Shown in pieces: positions 11,885 through 21,200 of a DNA stretch of 34,193 bases. Made by a program: the position numbers and the translations under genes. Each line of letters begins with the position of its first letter. Positions within the stretch are counted from its first letter, which is position 1. Source of the DNA: a virus. The notes under the pieces were generated by a model that was not told the origin of the DNA, searched no databases, and was given only the letters and a program-made list of their open reading frames with translations. The DNA is taken from the IMG/VR virus record IMGVR_UViG_3300044858_001244, positions 1-34,193 of that record, one strand, 5' to 3'.

Positions 11885-13486
11885 TTGTTTTATCCGAAAG
11901 CGGACACCGCTTTTGGAGGCTTGGCTATCGGAGAGTGCGTGAAAATATTAGAAAACAAAGCGCTTTTATTAAAAGTAAAAGACGCTGAACGGATTACCAA
12001 AGTTATCCCTAAGAGCAGGGTAATGGCGGCGCATCCAGATCATTACGAAGTGCTTGTGCATTGGGGGTTGGAAGAATCCCGGGTGCTAAAAAACCTGAAC
12101 ATTAAAAATGTTCCGTCGCCTATTCTGGGTAACTACAAATGGAACGGTCTGTACAAACCGTTTGATCATCAGAAAACAACTTCGGCATTTCTAACTCTGC
12201 ACAAGCGGGGCTTTTGCTTCAACGAGCAGGGGACCGGCAAAACAGGTTCCGTCATCTGGGCCGCAGACTATTTGATGACGCTTGGATTTATCAAGCGAGT
12301 CTTGGTTATCTGCCCGCTATCAATCATGGAGTCGGCATGGCGTGCAGACCTTTTTAAGTTTGCCATGCACCGATCAGTGGATGTGGCCTACGGCAACCGA
12401 GACAAAAGAAAAACAATTATCGAGGGTTCAGCAGAATTTGTAGTCATTAACTTTGATGGTGTTGAAATTGTTGCTGACGATATTAGTAAAGCAAAGTTTG
12501 ACTTGATTGTTGTGGACGAGGCCAACGCCTACAAGAACCCGCAGACCAAGCGCTGGAAGGTTCTAAACCGTCTGGTTACGCCTGAAACATGGCTGTGGAT
12601 GTTGACGGGTACCCCCGCATCCCAATCGCCGCTCGATGCCTATGGGCTGGCAAAGTTGGTTTCTCCTGACCGTGTGCCGAAGTACATGACGCTCTTCCGG
12701 GATATGGTCCTCTACAAAGTTAGCCAGTTCCGATGGATAGCAAAGCCCAACGCTGACACGGTAGTACACAACGCTCTACAGCCTGCCATCCGGTTCACCA
12801 AGGAGCAGTGCCTAGACCTACCAGAGATGACCTACGTCACCCGGGACATACCGCTTACCCCTCAGCAAACTAAGTACTACGAGATTATGCGCAAGGAAAT
12901 GCTGGTCAGCGCCGCGGGGGAGCAGATAACTACAATCAATGCCGCAGCCAATCTCAATAAATTGCTTCAATTGTCAGGGGGCGCAGTCTATTCGGATACT
13001 GGCGAGGTAGTCCAGTTTGACGCAGGGACTCGGATGTCCGTGCTGGAGGAAGTAATCGACGAGGCGTCTCACAAAGTCTTAGTGTTTGTACCGTTTCGCC
13101 ACGCTATCGAAATCATCACGGAGCACCTGAAAAAGCGCTATGCCGTGGATACTATTCACGGAGGGGTATCAGCCGGGAAGCGCACCCAGATCTTTGAAAA
13201 ATTCCAAAAAGAAAAAGATCCTCGCGTGTTAATTATTCAGCCGCAAGCCGCCAGCCACGGGGTAACCCTACATGCCGCAGACACCATTGTGTACTGGAGT
13301 CCTGTTATGTCAGTGGAGACTTACCTACAAGCAAACGCCCGGGTCCATCGTGCGGGCCAGAAAAACGCGACAACGGTAATCCACCTGCAAGGTAGCCCAG
13401 TAGAACGCAAACTTTACAAAATGTTGCAGGACAAGGTAGACGTACATTTAAAAATTACAGATATGTATACGGAACTTTTATCTTAA
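11885..13486 (+). CDS. SNF2-family DNA helicase/ATPase
   Basis: Up to 533 residues, a superfamily 2 SNF2-type motor. Visible motifs: FDHQKTTSAFL (Q-like), FNEQGTGKTGSV (Walker A, about 111-122), LIVVDEANAYKN (DEAN box, about 205-216), WMLTGTPASQ (motif III), and in the second RecA domain VLVFVPFRHA, VLIIQPQAASHGVTLHAAD (motif V) and ANARVHRAGQKN (motif VI). Phage members remodel replication or recombination intermediates. The start is uncertain: the TTG at 11885 has no ribosome site, whereas the in-frame GTG at 11939 is preceded by ggagagt at 11930-11936, nearly the genome's usual ribosome motif. I give the longer form because the extra residues look protein-like. The gene is followed by a strong promoter. 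Confidence 0.92.
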   Translation: MFYPKADTAFGGLAIGECVKILENKALLLKVKDAERITKVIPKSRVMAAHPDHYEVLVHWGLEESRVLKNLNIKNVPSPILGNYKWNGLYKPFDHQKTTSAFLTLHKRGFCFNEQGTGKTGSVIWAADYLMTLGFIKRVLVICPLSIMESAWRADLFKFAMHRSVDVAYGNRDKRKTIIEGSAEFVVINFDGVEIVADDISKAKFDLIVVDEANAYKNPQTKRWKVLNRLVTPETWLWMLTGTPASQSPLDAYGLAKLVSPDRVPKYMTLFRDMVLYKVSQFRWIAKPNADTVVHNALQPAIRFTKEQCLDLPEMTYVTRDIPLTPQQTKYYEIMRKEMLVSAAGEQITTINAAANLNKLLQLSGGAVYSDTGEVVQFDAGTRMSVLEEVIDEASHKVLVFVPFRHAIEIITEHLKKRYAVDTIHGGVSAGKRTQIFEKFQKEKDPRVLIIQPQAASHGVTLHAADTIVYWSPVMSVETYLQANARVHRAGQKNATTVIHLQGSPVERKLYKMLQDKVDVHLKITDMYTELLS

Positions 13487-13495
13487 AAAAGACTC

Positions 13496-13523
13496 TTGAC
13501 AATGTAAAGAGCAGTGTTATAAT
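13496..13523 (+). promoter_or_regulatory. Perfect sigma-70 promoter
   Basis: TTGACA at 13496-13501 and TATAAT at 13518-13523 are separated by 16 bases; both hexamers are the exact bacterial consensus. It lies in the 59-base gap after the helicase stop, 22 bases before the next ATG, and would start transcription around 13530. It is probably read by the host RNA polymerase and drives the ssDNA-binding protein operon. It is the only such promoter recognised in the window. Confidence 0.88.
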
Positions 13524-13545
13524 TAAGAAAAAACAGGAGAGTGTT

Positions 13546-13974
13546 ATGAATCAAGAAAGTATGTCTATTCAGGATTGCCTGAAAAAGGCAAGCACTGAGC
13601 AGTTAGTAAAATCCTACATCAAAATTCGCGATGCCATCGAAGTATTGGAGCGCGAGCACAAAGAAGCAATTAAGCAACGTGCTGAAAAACAAAGCATGAT
13701 TGAAGAAGAACTTCTTGCTCGATGCAACGATGCTGGTGGCAATATCACGATCCCAACTGTAGGGCGTGTTACCCGTCGTATTATGAAGCGTTACTGGACC
13801 TCTAATTGGCCTGCGCTTTACCAAATCATCAAGGAGAACGATGCGTTTCATTTGTTGCATCAACGCATTACAAACAATGCAATGGATCAGTTCCTTGAGG
13901 AAAACCCAGATCTCATGCCAGCCGGTTTGAATCTGGATAGCAAGCAAACCGTTGTTGTAACTCGAATGTCTTAA
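13546..13974 (+). CDS. Conserved phage protein of unknown function (replication module)
   Basis: A 142-residue protein directly behind the perfect promoter, with AGGAGAGT at 13535-13542. The N-terminal half is a long charged helix (IRDAIEVLEREHKEAIKQRAE...). The C-terminal half has TIPTVGRVTRRIMKRYWTSNW, ALYQIIKENDAFHLLHQRI, MDQFLEENPDLMPAGLNLD and TVVVTRMS. This arrangement (helical start, then strand, W-x-F/L-like helix, xLLxxRI, P-GLN, then VVTR) is a recurrent phage protein found beside ssDNA-binding proteins in podoviruses. I know no experimentally fixed function. It may be a Gam-like or recombination-associated partner. Confidence 0.82.
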   Translation: MNQESMSIQDCLKKASTEQLVKSYIKIRDAIEVLEREHKEAIKQRAEKQSMIEEELLARCNDAGGNITIPTVGRVTRRIMKRYWTSNWPALYQIIKENDAFHLLHQRITNNAMDQFLEENPDLMPAGLNLDSKQTVVVTRMS

Positions 13975-13992
13975 TTTTTAAGGAGAGTAGTC

Positions 13993-14877
13993 ATGTCAGA
14001 TTTAGAACTTTTTAAAGGTGGTATACCGGCTCACTTGCAAAAGAAAGAGTTGGACGAAGCAACCAGATCACTTATGGGTGTGCAAAGCAGTGTTGGTACA
14101 ACAGCAGGCAAACGTATCTCAATCAAGGCGGGTGTATTCCGCATGATTGTGGACGGCGAAGAAGTTGCGCAGAACCAAGACCGTGCAATGAATGTCATCA
14201 TTGTTTCAGCGGCGCCCAAAGACTCGCGCACGTTTTATGCTGAGAAGTTTGTAGAGGGTCAGAAAATATCTGCCCCAGACTGCTGGTCTAATAACGGGGA
14301 CTACCCGGATGCAAAGGCCAAGAACCCTCAGTCCAAGCGTTGCGTGGATTGCCCTCAGAATCAGGCAGGGTCTGCACCCAATGGTAAGCGTGCTTGCCGG
14401 TACAGCCGTCGTGTTGCGGTGTCCTTAGAGAATGATTTGAATGGTGATGTGTATCAACTAACCATCCCAGCAAACTCTTTGTGGAACGCAGACAATGGCA
14501 AACTAGGTATTAAACCTTATGCCGAACTGTTGGGTAGTCATAACCTAAACGTAACAGACGTGGTCACTGAGATCCGTTTTGATACTACTAGTTCTTCTCC
14601 CAAACTGGGGTTCAAGGCTATCCGTCCTTTGACTGAAGAAGAGATCGCTAAAGTACAAGAACTTAGCAAAACTTCTGAGGCTCAAAAGGCTATTGGTCAT
14701 ACCCCTGCCGCGCTTGATGGCGCCGCGCAGCCTGCCGCTTTACCAGCCGCCGAACCCAAATCGGAGCCTAAAGCAGCAAAGCCTGCCGAGCCTATCAAAG
14801 AACCCGTGAAGCGTGAGAAAAAAGACGCTGCACCTAAAGAAGATGTAGGCGAACTTCTCGACGACTGGGCCAACTAA
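13993..14877 (+). CDS. Probable single-stranded DNA-binding protein
   Basis: A 294-residue protein with AGGAGAGT (13981-13988). The body has a four-cysteine set C97-x19-C117-x2-C120-x14-C135, consistent with a structural zinc, followed by strands (RRVAVSLENDLNGDVYQL...). After about residue 230 comes an Ala/Pro/Lys-rich flexible linker ending in an acidic tip EDVGELLDDWAN. A folded core plus disordered linker plus acidic aromatic-containing tail is the hallmark of phage and bacterial SSBs, whose tail recruits polymerase and helicase. Co-location with replication genes and a strong promoter, as expected for an abundant protein, supports this. The assignment is by architecture, not by a named family. 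Confidence 0.75.
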   Translation: MSDLELFKGGIPAHLQKKELDEATRSLMGVQSSVGTTAGKRISIKAGVFRMIVDGEEVAQNQDRAMNVIIVSAAPKDSRTFYAEKFVEGQKISAPDCWSNNGDYPDAKAKNPQSKRCVDCPQNQAGSAPNGKRACRYSRRVAVSLENDLNGDVYQLTIPANSLWNADNGKLGIKPYAELLGSHNLNVTDVVTEIRFDTTSSSPKLGFKAIRPLTEEEIAKVQELSKTSEAQKAIGHTPAALDGAAQPAALPAAEPKSEPKAAKPAEPIKEPVKREKKDAAPKEDVGELLDDWAN

Positions 14878-14902
14878 AAGGGGTGGGGCATCAGCCCCTT
14901 TT
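14876..14902 (+). terminator. Intrinsic terminator or attenuator after the SSB-like gene
   Basis: Starting inside the TAA stop, AAAAGGGG (14876-14883) is complementary to CCCCTTTT (14895-14902). A tighter alternative is GGGGC-ATCA-GCCCC (14885-14898) followed by TTTT. The U-tract is short and the next start codon is only four bases later, so partial termination or control of the downstream regulator is likelier than a full stop. Confidence 0.6.
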
Positions 14903-14906
14903 AAAA

Positions 14907-15134
14907 ATGATTGGATACACAGTTGCTCTTGTAAGAGCGGTTCGACGTGCGCCAAAGCATAAGATCGGTGTTCAACTGGGGCTAGCCTGTATTGAGGCTG
15001 GTGTCCCAGTGACACAGATTGCTAAGGAATTTCGTGTAACCCGGCCTACGATTTATGCGTGGTTCACGGGTAAAGCAAATCCTAATTGGCGGCAAGAAGA
15101 AGCCATTGCTAAATACATAAATAAGTTGGCGTAA
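14907..15134 (+). CDS. Helix-turn-helix DNA-binding regulator
   Basis: A 75-residue protein from ATG 14907 (MIGYTVALVRAV...). A GTG at 14883 is rejected because it lies within the hairpin. The motif GVPVTQIAKEFRVTRPTIYAWFTGK (described in two parts: VTQIAKEF as helix 2, VTRPTIYAWF as recognition helix, about residues 35-53) is a typical Cro/XRE-type or resolvase-type HTH. No ligand or dimerisation domain remains. It probably controls phage transcription or licenses replication. No clear ribosome site is visible, and the start sits directly after the hairpin, so its synthesis may depend on structure or read-through. Confidence 0.75.
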   Translation: MIGYTVALVRAVRRAPKHKIGVQLGLACIEAGVPVTQIAKEFRVTRPTIYAWFTGKANPNWRQEEAIAKYINKLA

Positions 15135-15166
15135 GCCATTCTTAACAAATTTTTTATTGAGAGCGT

Positions 15167-17980
15167 ATGACCTCAAGGAATCTTTTTCTCTCCGCAGTCT
15201 TGCCTACAGACGGCCTGTACTGTGTGGTAGGGTTAAAAAGGGGAACTCCACGGCAGACATTTGTAAGTTCGCTGGAAGAAGTTGATGAGTTAGCAAACAC
15301 TTTGGTAGAACAGCAGTTCGATGTCTACTTTGGTTGCGCTAAATTTGAGACTGACGAAGGACGAACAGCAAAGAATGCTAAATGGTTTAAAGCATTTTGG
15401 CTTGATTTAGATTGTGGTGAGGGGAAAGAGTACGAAGGACAAGCACAGGCACTGACTGCTTTAAAACAGTTTTGCCAAACAGTAGGGCTACCAAAACCAA
15501 CGCTGATTAATTCGGGTCGAGGGATACATGCATACTGGCCTCTAGTTGAGACGGTGTCGTATAACGAGTGGAAACCCGTTGCCGAAGCGTTTAAAAAACT
15601 ATGTGCTGAGAAAGACCTTCACGCTGATCCTTCTGTAACTTCGGATGCCGCACGCATTCTGCGCATACCCGACACACTTAACTTCAAGAACCAAGAAGCA
15701 CCCTATAAAGTTGTAGCCATGTCGTTGTCCGAGCCGCTGGAGTTCGGCGTGTTCAAAGACAAGGTCGGGTTTAACTTTATGGCTACCCTAACCCCGAACA
15801 ACAAAAAAGCACTCGATGACACTACCCGGGCGTTAATAGGTAATCGTATATCGAAGTTCCACAACATAATGTTGAAAGCGAAAAATGGGAAAGGTTGCCA
15901 ACAACTTAGTTATATTTACAAAAACCAAGACTCTGTCAAAGAACCCTTGTGGAGATCTGGCCTTTCTATCGCTCAGTTTTGTCAAGATAGGGAGACAGCA
16001 ATACACCGTCTATCGAGTAAACACCCAAACTACTCCGCTTCCGAAACTGAAGACAAGGCTTCCTCGATCCCCGGGCCACATCGCTGTGAGACATTTGAAA
16101 CAAATAACCCTAATGGGTGCGAAGGGTGCCCACACAAAGGCAAGATCTCTTCCCCAATTCAATTGGGTACCGAGATCGCAGAGGCAACTGCTGAAGATAA
16201 TATTGTTGTTATTAAAAACGAAACTATTGGCACCGAAGTTACAGTGGAGATCCCGCCATACCCCTTTCCTTATTTCAGGGGGAAAAAGGGGGGAGTCTAT
16301 AAACGTGGGATGCCTAACTCAGACTCTGAAGAAGACGGCGAAGACGTATTGATCTACGAACACGATTTCTATGTTGTTAAGCGATTAATTGATCCCCGTG
16401 ATGGTGAGATGGTTTGGATGCGGTTGCACATGCCTAGAGATGGTATCCGAGAGTTTTCAGTTCCACTTACCAGCGTGGGGGCAAAAGACAAACTACGAGA
16501 AATAATTGCTGCCAAAGGCGTGGCGGCTTTAGGTAAACAAATGGACAACATCATGGCTTACATAACAAAGTGGGTTAAAGAACTACAAACAATGACAACG
16601 GCGGAACTTTCTCGGGTTCAGTTTGGGTGGACAGCAGAAAACACATTCATCATCGGAGACCGGGAAATTAAAGCGGGCGAAATAATATACAGCCCACCCT
16701 CGAGCGATACTATTAATCTAGTCCCTGCTTATACAAAGGGCGGCACGCTGGAGAATTGGAGAAAGATTGCGAACTGGTATAACCGTCCAAACATGGAGGC
16801 CCGGGCGTTTAATTTATTTGCAGGGTTTGGAACCCCACTGCTTAAGTTCACAAACCTGAAAGGCGTGCAGATCCACCTAACCGATGACGGGTCGGGTACT
16901 GGCAAGACCTCGATTGAGATGGCTATCAACTCTATTTTTGGGCATCCAGAAAAGACCATGCTGTACGAACAGGATAAGTTTCTGGCTAAGATGCACCGCA
17001 TGGGTACGGTTCAAAACATGCCTGTCTGTATTGATGAGATAACAAATACTGCCCCGGAAGAAATAAGTAACCTTGCATACATATCAACGCAGGGTCGAGG
17101 CCGTAATCGAATGATGACCCAGAGTAACTCCGAGCGTATTAACAATACGACTTGGGCTTTGATTCTCTGGACCTCGGGAAACAAGTCTGTGCATGACGTG
17201 CTCTACAGTATGAAGACCTTTCCAGAAGGCGAGTTGATGCGGGTAGTTGAGATCAATATCCCCAGAGACTTAACAGCCACTAAAGAAGAGTCGGACGAGT
17301 GGTACAACAGCATGTTCGAGAATTACGGTCTGGCGGGGGAAGCCTACATGAAATATGTGGTGGCTCACCAAGAATACATCCGGGACAAGATCAAAGAAAT
17401 CCAAGCCAAGTTTGACGAGGATGCTGGTCTGACTCAACGGGAGCGTTTTTACTCTGCCTTGGCGGCGGTGGCTATAGTGGGCGGCATGATTTCCAAAAAG
17501 TTAGAACTGCACGATATTGAAATCAAGCGGGTCTATCAGTGGGCGGTCAAGCATTTCTCTGGGGCTAGAAGTTCGGTCAAACCTAATTCCCTAGTTCCTT
17601 TGGATCAACTTGGCCTATATCTCAACGAGCACAATCAAAACCTGCTGGTCATTAATAGCGAGATTGATAGCCGCACGAGCATGGAGCAAGCACCCATCCA
17701 GACCCCGTACCGCGAACTGCTAACCCGTTACGAGCCAGATACTCGGCTACTTTTTATCAATACCAAGCACTTCCGGGATTGGTGTACCCAAAACCAAGTT
17801 TCCTATAGGACCATATCTGCCAGCCTAGAGAAAGATGGCGTGGCGCAATTGGGAGTAAAAAAGCGTCTGGCTCGGGGCACAAAACTCAATACGCCCGCGG
17901 TCAACACAATGGTCATTGATACCCGCAAGATAGAGGGGTTCGACATGCAGGAGTACATCCCAAATGGAAATCTTGAATGA
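15167..17980 (+). CDS. Primase-helicase (AEP-like N-terminus, P-loop helicase C-terminus)
   Basis: A 937-residue replication protein. The N-terminal region has an archaeo-eukaryotic-primase-like pattern: FWLDLDCGEG (acidic pair about 79-81), NSGRGIHAYWPL (about 116-127) and ARILRIPDTLNFKN (about 163-177). A cysteine cluster around residues 307-321 (CETF...GCEGCPHKG) is zinc-ribbon-like. The C-terminal half is a DUF927-like ATPase with Walker A GSGTGKTS (about 577-584), Walker B VCIDEI (about 619-624) and a sensor region ALILWTSGN. Such proteins synthesise primers and unwind the fork, replacing separate primase and helicase. Length and order are normal for the family. The start ATG follows gagagcgt. 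It overlaps the next gene by 17 bases. Confidence 0.9.
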   Translation: MTSRNLFLSAVLPTDGLYCVVGLKRGTPRQTFVSSLEEVDELANTLVEQQFDVYFGCAKFETDEGRTAKNAKWFKAFWLDLDCGEGKEYEGQAQALTALKQFCQTVGLPKPTLINSGRGIHAYWPLVETVSYNEWKPVAEAFKKLCAEKDLHADPSVTSDAARILRIPDTLNFKNQEAPYKVVAMSLSEPLEFGVFKDKVGFNFMATLTPNNKKALDDTTRALIGNRISKFHNIMLKAKNGKGCQQLSYIYKNQDSVKEPLWRSGLSIAQFCQDRETAIHRLSSKHPNYSASETEDKASSIPGPHRCETFETNNPNGCEGCPHKGKISSPIQLGTEIAEATAEDNIVVIKNETIGTEVTVEIPPYPFPYFRGKKGGVYKRGMPNSDSEEDGEDVLIYEHDFYVVKRLIDPRDGEMVWMRLHMPRDGIREFSVPLTSVGAKDKLREIIAAKGVAALGKQMDNIMAYITKWVKELQTMTTAELSRVQFGWTAENTFIIGDREIKAGEIIYSPPSSDTINLVPAYTKGGTLENWRKIANWYNRPNMEARAFNLFAGFGTPLLKFTNLKGVQIHLTDDGSGTGKTSIEMAINSIFGHPEKTMLYEQDKFLAKMHRMGTVQNMPVCIDEITNTAPEEISNLAYISTQGRGRNRMMTQSNSERINNTTWALILWTSGNKSVHDVLYSMKTFPEGELMRVVEINIPRDLTATKEESDEWYNSMFENYGLAGEAYMKYVVAHQEYIRDKIKEIQAKFDEDAGLTQRERFYSALAAVAIVGGMISKKLELHDIEIKRVYQWAVKHFSGARSSVKPNSLVPLDQLGLYLNEHNQNLLVINSEIDSRTSMEQAPIQTPYRELLTRYEPDTRLLFINTKHFRDWCTQNQVSYRTISASLEKDGVAQLGVKKRLARGTKLNTPAVNTMVIDTRKIEGFDMQEYIPNGNLE

Positions 17981-18167
17981 GGGGGTCCCGGTCTATATTG
18001 AATGGCATCTTTTGGCCCCGGGGGCATCTTTCTTTATTCCGGCGATTCAAACCACCCAACTGGCCCGGGCAGTCCGTAAAAGAGCCGCGGAGCGGGGGAT
18101 TACCTTAACTCACAGGGTCTGCATAGACAACGGCATGTATGGGGTCAGATTCTGGAGGGTTCCCTAA
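17964..18167 (+). CDS. Small hypothetical protein at end of left arm
   Basis: A 67-residue protein (MEILNEGVPVYIEWHLLAPG...) overlapping the primase-helicase stop by 17 bases. It contains a helix of basic character (QLARAVRKRAAERGI) and ends with strands GMYGVRFWRVP. A small nucleic-acid-binding or adaptor fold is possible. It is the last rightward gene before the terminator at 18241. Confidence 0.65.
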   Translation: MEILNEGVPVYIEWHLLAPGASFFIPAIQTTQLARAVRKRAAERGITLTHRVCIDNGMYGVRFWRVP

Positions 18168-18218
18168 TCAAGAATCCTGTGGTAGATTCCGGAGCGGTGT
18201 ATGGCTATTTATAGTCAT
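18168..18218 (-). CDS. Possible 16-residue micro-ORF with consensus ribosome site
   Basis: On the - strand an ATG at 18218 opens a 16-codon frame (MTINSHTPLRNLPQDS) ending at 18168. It is preceded by AGGAGAGT (18229-18222) with three bases between it and the ATG, identical in motif and spacing to the ribosome sites at 1347, 1833 and 13535. It lies between the ends of the two convergent arms, where no gene was expected. It may be a real peptide, a leader or the remnant of a lost gene. Confidence 0.35.
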   Translation of the reverse strand: MTINSHTPLRNLPQDS

Positions 18219-18240
18219 GGCACTCTCCTCGTAGTACTTT

Positions 18241-18273
18241 ACGCCCTCTGATCCCCTTGGAGGGCGTTTTTTT
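18241..18273 (+). terminator. Strong rightward intrinsic terminator between convergent arms
   Basis: ACGCCCTC (18241-18248) pairs perfectly with GAGGGCGT (18260-18267) across an 11-base loop and is followed by a run of seven T (18267-18273). It terminates the left-arm transcript. On the - strand the hairpin is followed by aaagtact, with no U-tract, so it should not efficiently stop the right-arm transcript. Confidence 0.9.
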
Positions 18274-18275
18274 CT

Positions 18276-21200
18276 CTAGCGACTAATACCTGCGGCCTCC
18301 ATGACCCGATAACCTTGACGGGCAACCTGATCATATATCTTCTGCAACCGGTTAATTTTTTCGCGGCGCTCTTCGGGATCACCTTCGTAGTCCCGTTTAA
18401 GTATGTTGATTTGCGAGCGGATCTGAGCCATCTGATCTTGGATGCGCCGCAACGATGGGGCAACCGACATGAGTTTAATATTTTCCTCATCGCTGATGAA
18501 TTCTTTTAATTCCTCAACGCGGCCCTCTTTCTTCATACGGTTAACCGCGTTAACAGCCTCTTGAGAATTCTTTATCAGATCGTAGAAATCGGTAGCCGGT
18601 TTACTGGTATTTGGGTCAGTCAAGAAGGCTTTAAAGAAACCTTGGTTCTCTAGGTTCTTAGCAGGAGGTTCTTTGCCGGTGGCTGTGGTAATCACATTGC
18701 TTGCCATGCCTGTGGAGAATGAGCCAAGTTCCGCAAAGTAACCTTGGATAAGGTGGTCAATCTTAGCGGGAGACAACCCTATTTCGGATAACCCAAGACG
18801 GCTTAGACTCTTAGCAAACTCACCCGCATTTGGACCTCTCATCTCTACGGGTAAACCCTGATCACTCATACCTTCGATTGCGCGGCCTGTAAACAGCGAA
18901 TGGTTAAATATGGACTCCAGTGCTGGCTTAAAAGCCTGCGGAATTAGCACTGCTTCTCCCGGGAGACTTCTACGCAGACTGCGGAAATAAGAACCTAAAA
19001 CTTCTTTGCCCGTGCTGGTATCTGCCATGTAGCGGACAGCCCCTTCGGGAATGGTCTTAAATAAGAAACCAACCTCAAACGGGATTGGGATTTTAATAAA
19101 TGAGCCAGCACTACCAATAGGGCTTGGCAGTAGCCAGTTATCGTCTTTTACGTTGTCAGGCAGTTTCTTATAGTCCTCATCGTCCTGCATGAGCATTGCA
19201 TAAACCGCAGAAAACACGACCATCATGGCAGCACGTTTTTTAAATAAATCTTGCGCAATTTTCTTTTCGGCAGGATTAAGACCGTATCCCGTAGCCGTGC
19301 GGTATAGAGTATCTAAACTTGTAATAGCCGCCGAGAAGAACGGAATTGAATGACGCAAAACATTCAGCATTTGGGAGTTACCCCGAACCGCAAAGTTAAT
19401 AGACTCCCGCGCCTTATGAACCGCATAGTTGATGGCGTCTTTCTCAGACATGCCTTGCTTAAGTGCATACGCTTTTTCGTTTTTAAAAATTGCTACGCGG
19501 GTGGCAGCGTCAGAGGCTTCGTGCATCCGCATAATTTTGTGGATGGCCTTATCCAACATAGTTGGTGATAGTTTTTCTGTACCTACCTGTTTTAAAAAAT
19601 CTTGAGCAGATGGAACATTAAGCGCCGATGCCCCAACTAAATTAGCCATTGGGTCAATTTGACCGATCACCCCACGCTCTGCAAGTATCCGGGCCTCCTC
19701 CGAATTATCTCTAAGAACCTGTATGTACTCTTTTGCCGCGTGGAACGGGGTAACAATCTGATTTAAGTTACCAGCGATACTTGCGTGGATTGGGTCACGT
19801 ATAAGTTGGCGTATCCAGTAGATTGGGTTAATCAACGCACCAGCCCGTAGGACTTGGGTGGTTGCCGAGATGCCTTTCATCAGCGGACCCAACTCGTAGT
19901 TCATCATTTGAAACGCCACTAAATCATTTGGGTTATCTAAGATGACATGGACTACCCCGTGCTTATCCGCGTTCGGGTTGGTTGGGTCTCTGTATTTTAG
20001 ATTAATATCGGGGTTGCTTGGGTTTGTGGCAATTTTCGCCGCGTCAATGCCCATGCTCATTAACTGCTGCACCGCTACCCGTCGTGTTTGGTTTTGATAA
20101 GCCGCCGCAATCTGCGAAGCATAGTGCTTATCCATGTTCTCCCAAATGTTGCGTTGCAACTCACTGCCTTCAAGATGCTCAATTAACCGAACAGTTTTAG
20201 TGCCAGTGCTTTTGCCGGTGTAGGTTTCTTGTTCACTTGGGAGCAAATCCACCCGGGAGGCGTAGAGCGGCACGTAGAAGTTACGTTTGCGCAGGCGGTC
20301 TGCCTCTTCTTTTGAAAGCAAGCCGGTGTTTTCCCACAGGTCCAGAAGGCTACGGTTGATGTTGCGCCAGATATCCAAAATTTCTTGGACTTCAGGTACG
20401 GCGTCTAACTGTTGCTCGGCCCAGTCTATATGCGCCTGTGTAACTTGCTTCTCACGGTTTAACGTCAAGTCTTTCAGGTACATCTTACGGATGGCCTTAG
20501 CCTCATTTACCAGTTTCATGATGTCAGTCAGGGACGCACCTGCCGCCTTGTACTGCTTGGCTAGGGCTATCTTTTGCTTTGCCTCTAGCATCTTTCCAGC
20601 GGCTATACGGCGACGCTCGGCATCAACTTGTTGGATTTCACGACCCCGCAAAATACGAGAGATTTCAGCCACATACCCACGGCCTGAAAATCCGGTGCCC
20701 TTGACAATATCGTTGTCGTCTAACTTATCAGCAAGAATCTGGGAGCGAGCCATATTATTGGCATCGCGCTGAATAACGATTGACCCATCGCTGTTAACTA
20801 CTGGGATCCCCGTCTGCAAACCTACCTTAATAAGGTTGATGACTTGATTAAACGAACGAATCAGCATATCCGCACGCAACTGACCGTTCTGGAATACCGG
20901 CAAAGAACTCAATGTCTTAGATAACCCAGTCCCCGAATCTACGGCAGCGATACGAAACTTCGTCCACCAGTCTCCATTAAAAGCGTCTGTAATGTTCTTA
21001 GCCGCATCTTTGACCTTTTGGGATGTCGTGGGTGACGGCTGTAACTTTGTCGTAGTTGGCAGAGTGTACTTTTGACCAAGCCCGGGTACGGACGGTCCCG
21101 GTGCAGGCGTAGGTGCCGGGGCTGTTGGAGTTGCGGTTACCCCCGGAGCGATAGCGGAGAAGATGTCCTCTTCTGCTGGTACAGAGGGAGCAGCGCATTC

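Noticed and set aside
20287-20772. 161-codon + strand frame opposite the giant virion gene
   Set aside because: Ser/Arg/Cys-rich translation typical of an antisense shadow, no ribosome site, and it lies inside a clearly coding - strand gene.
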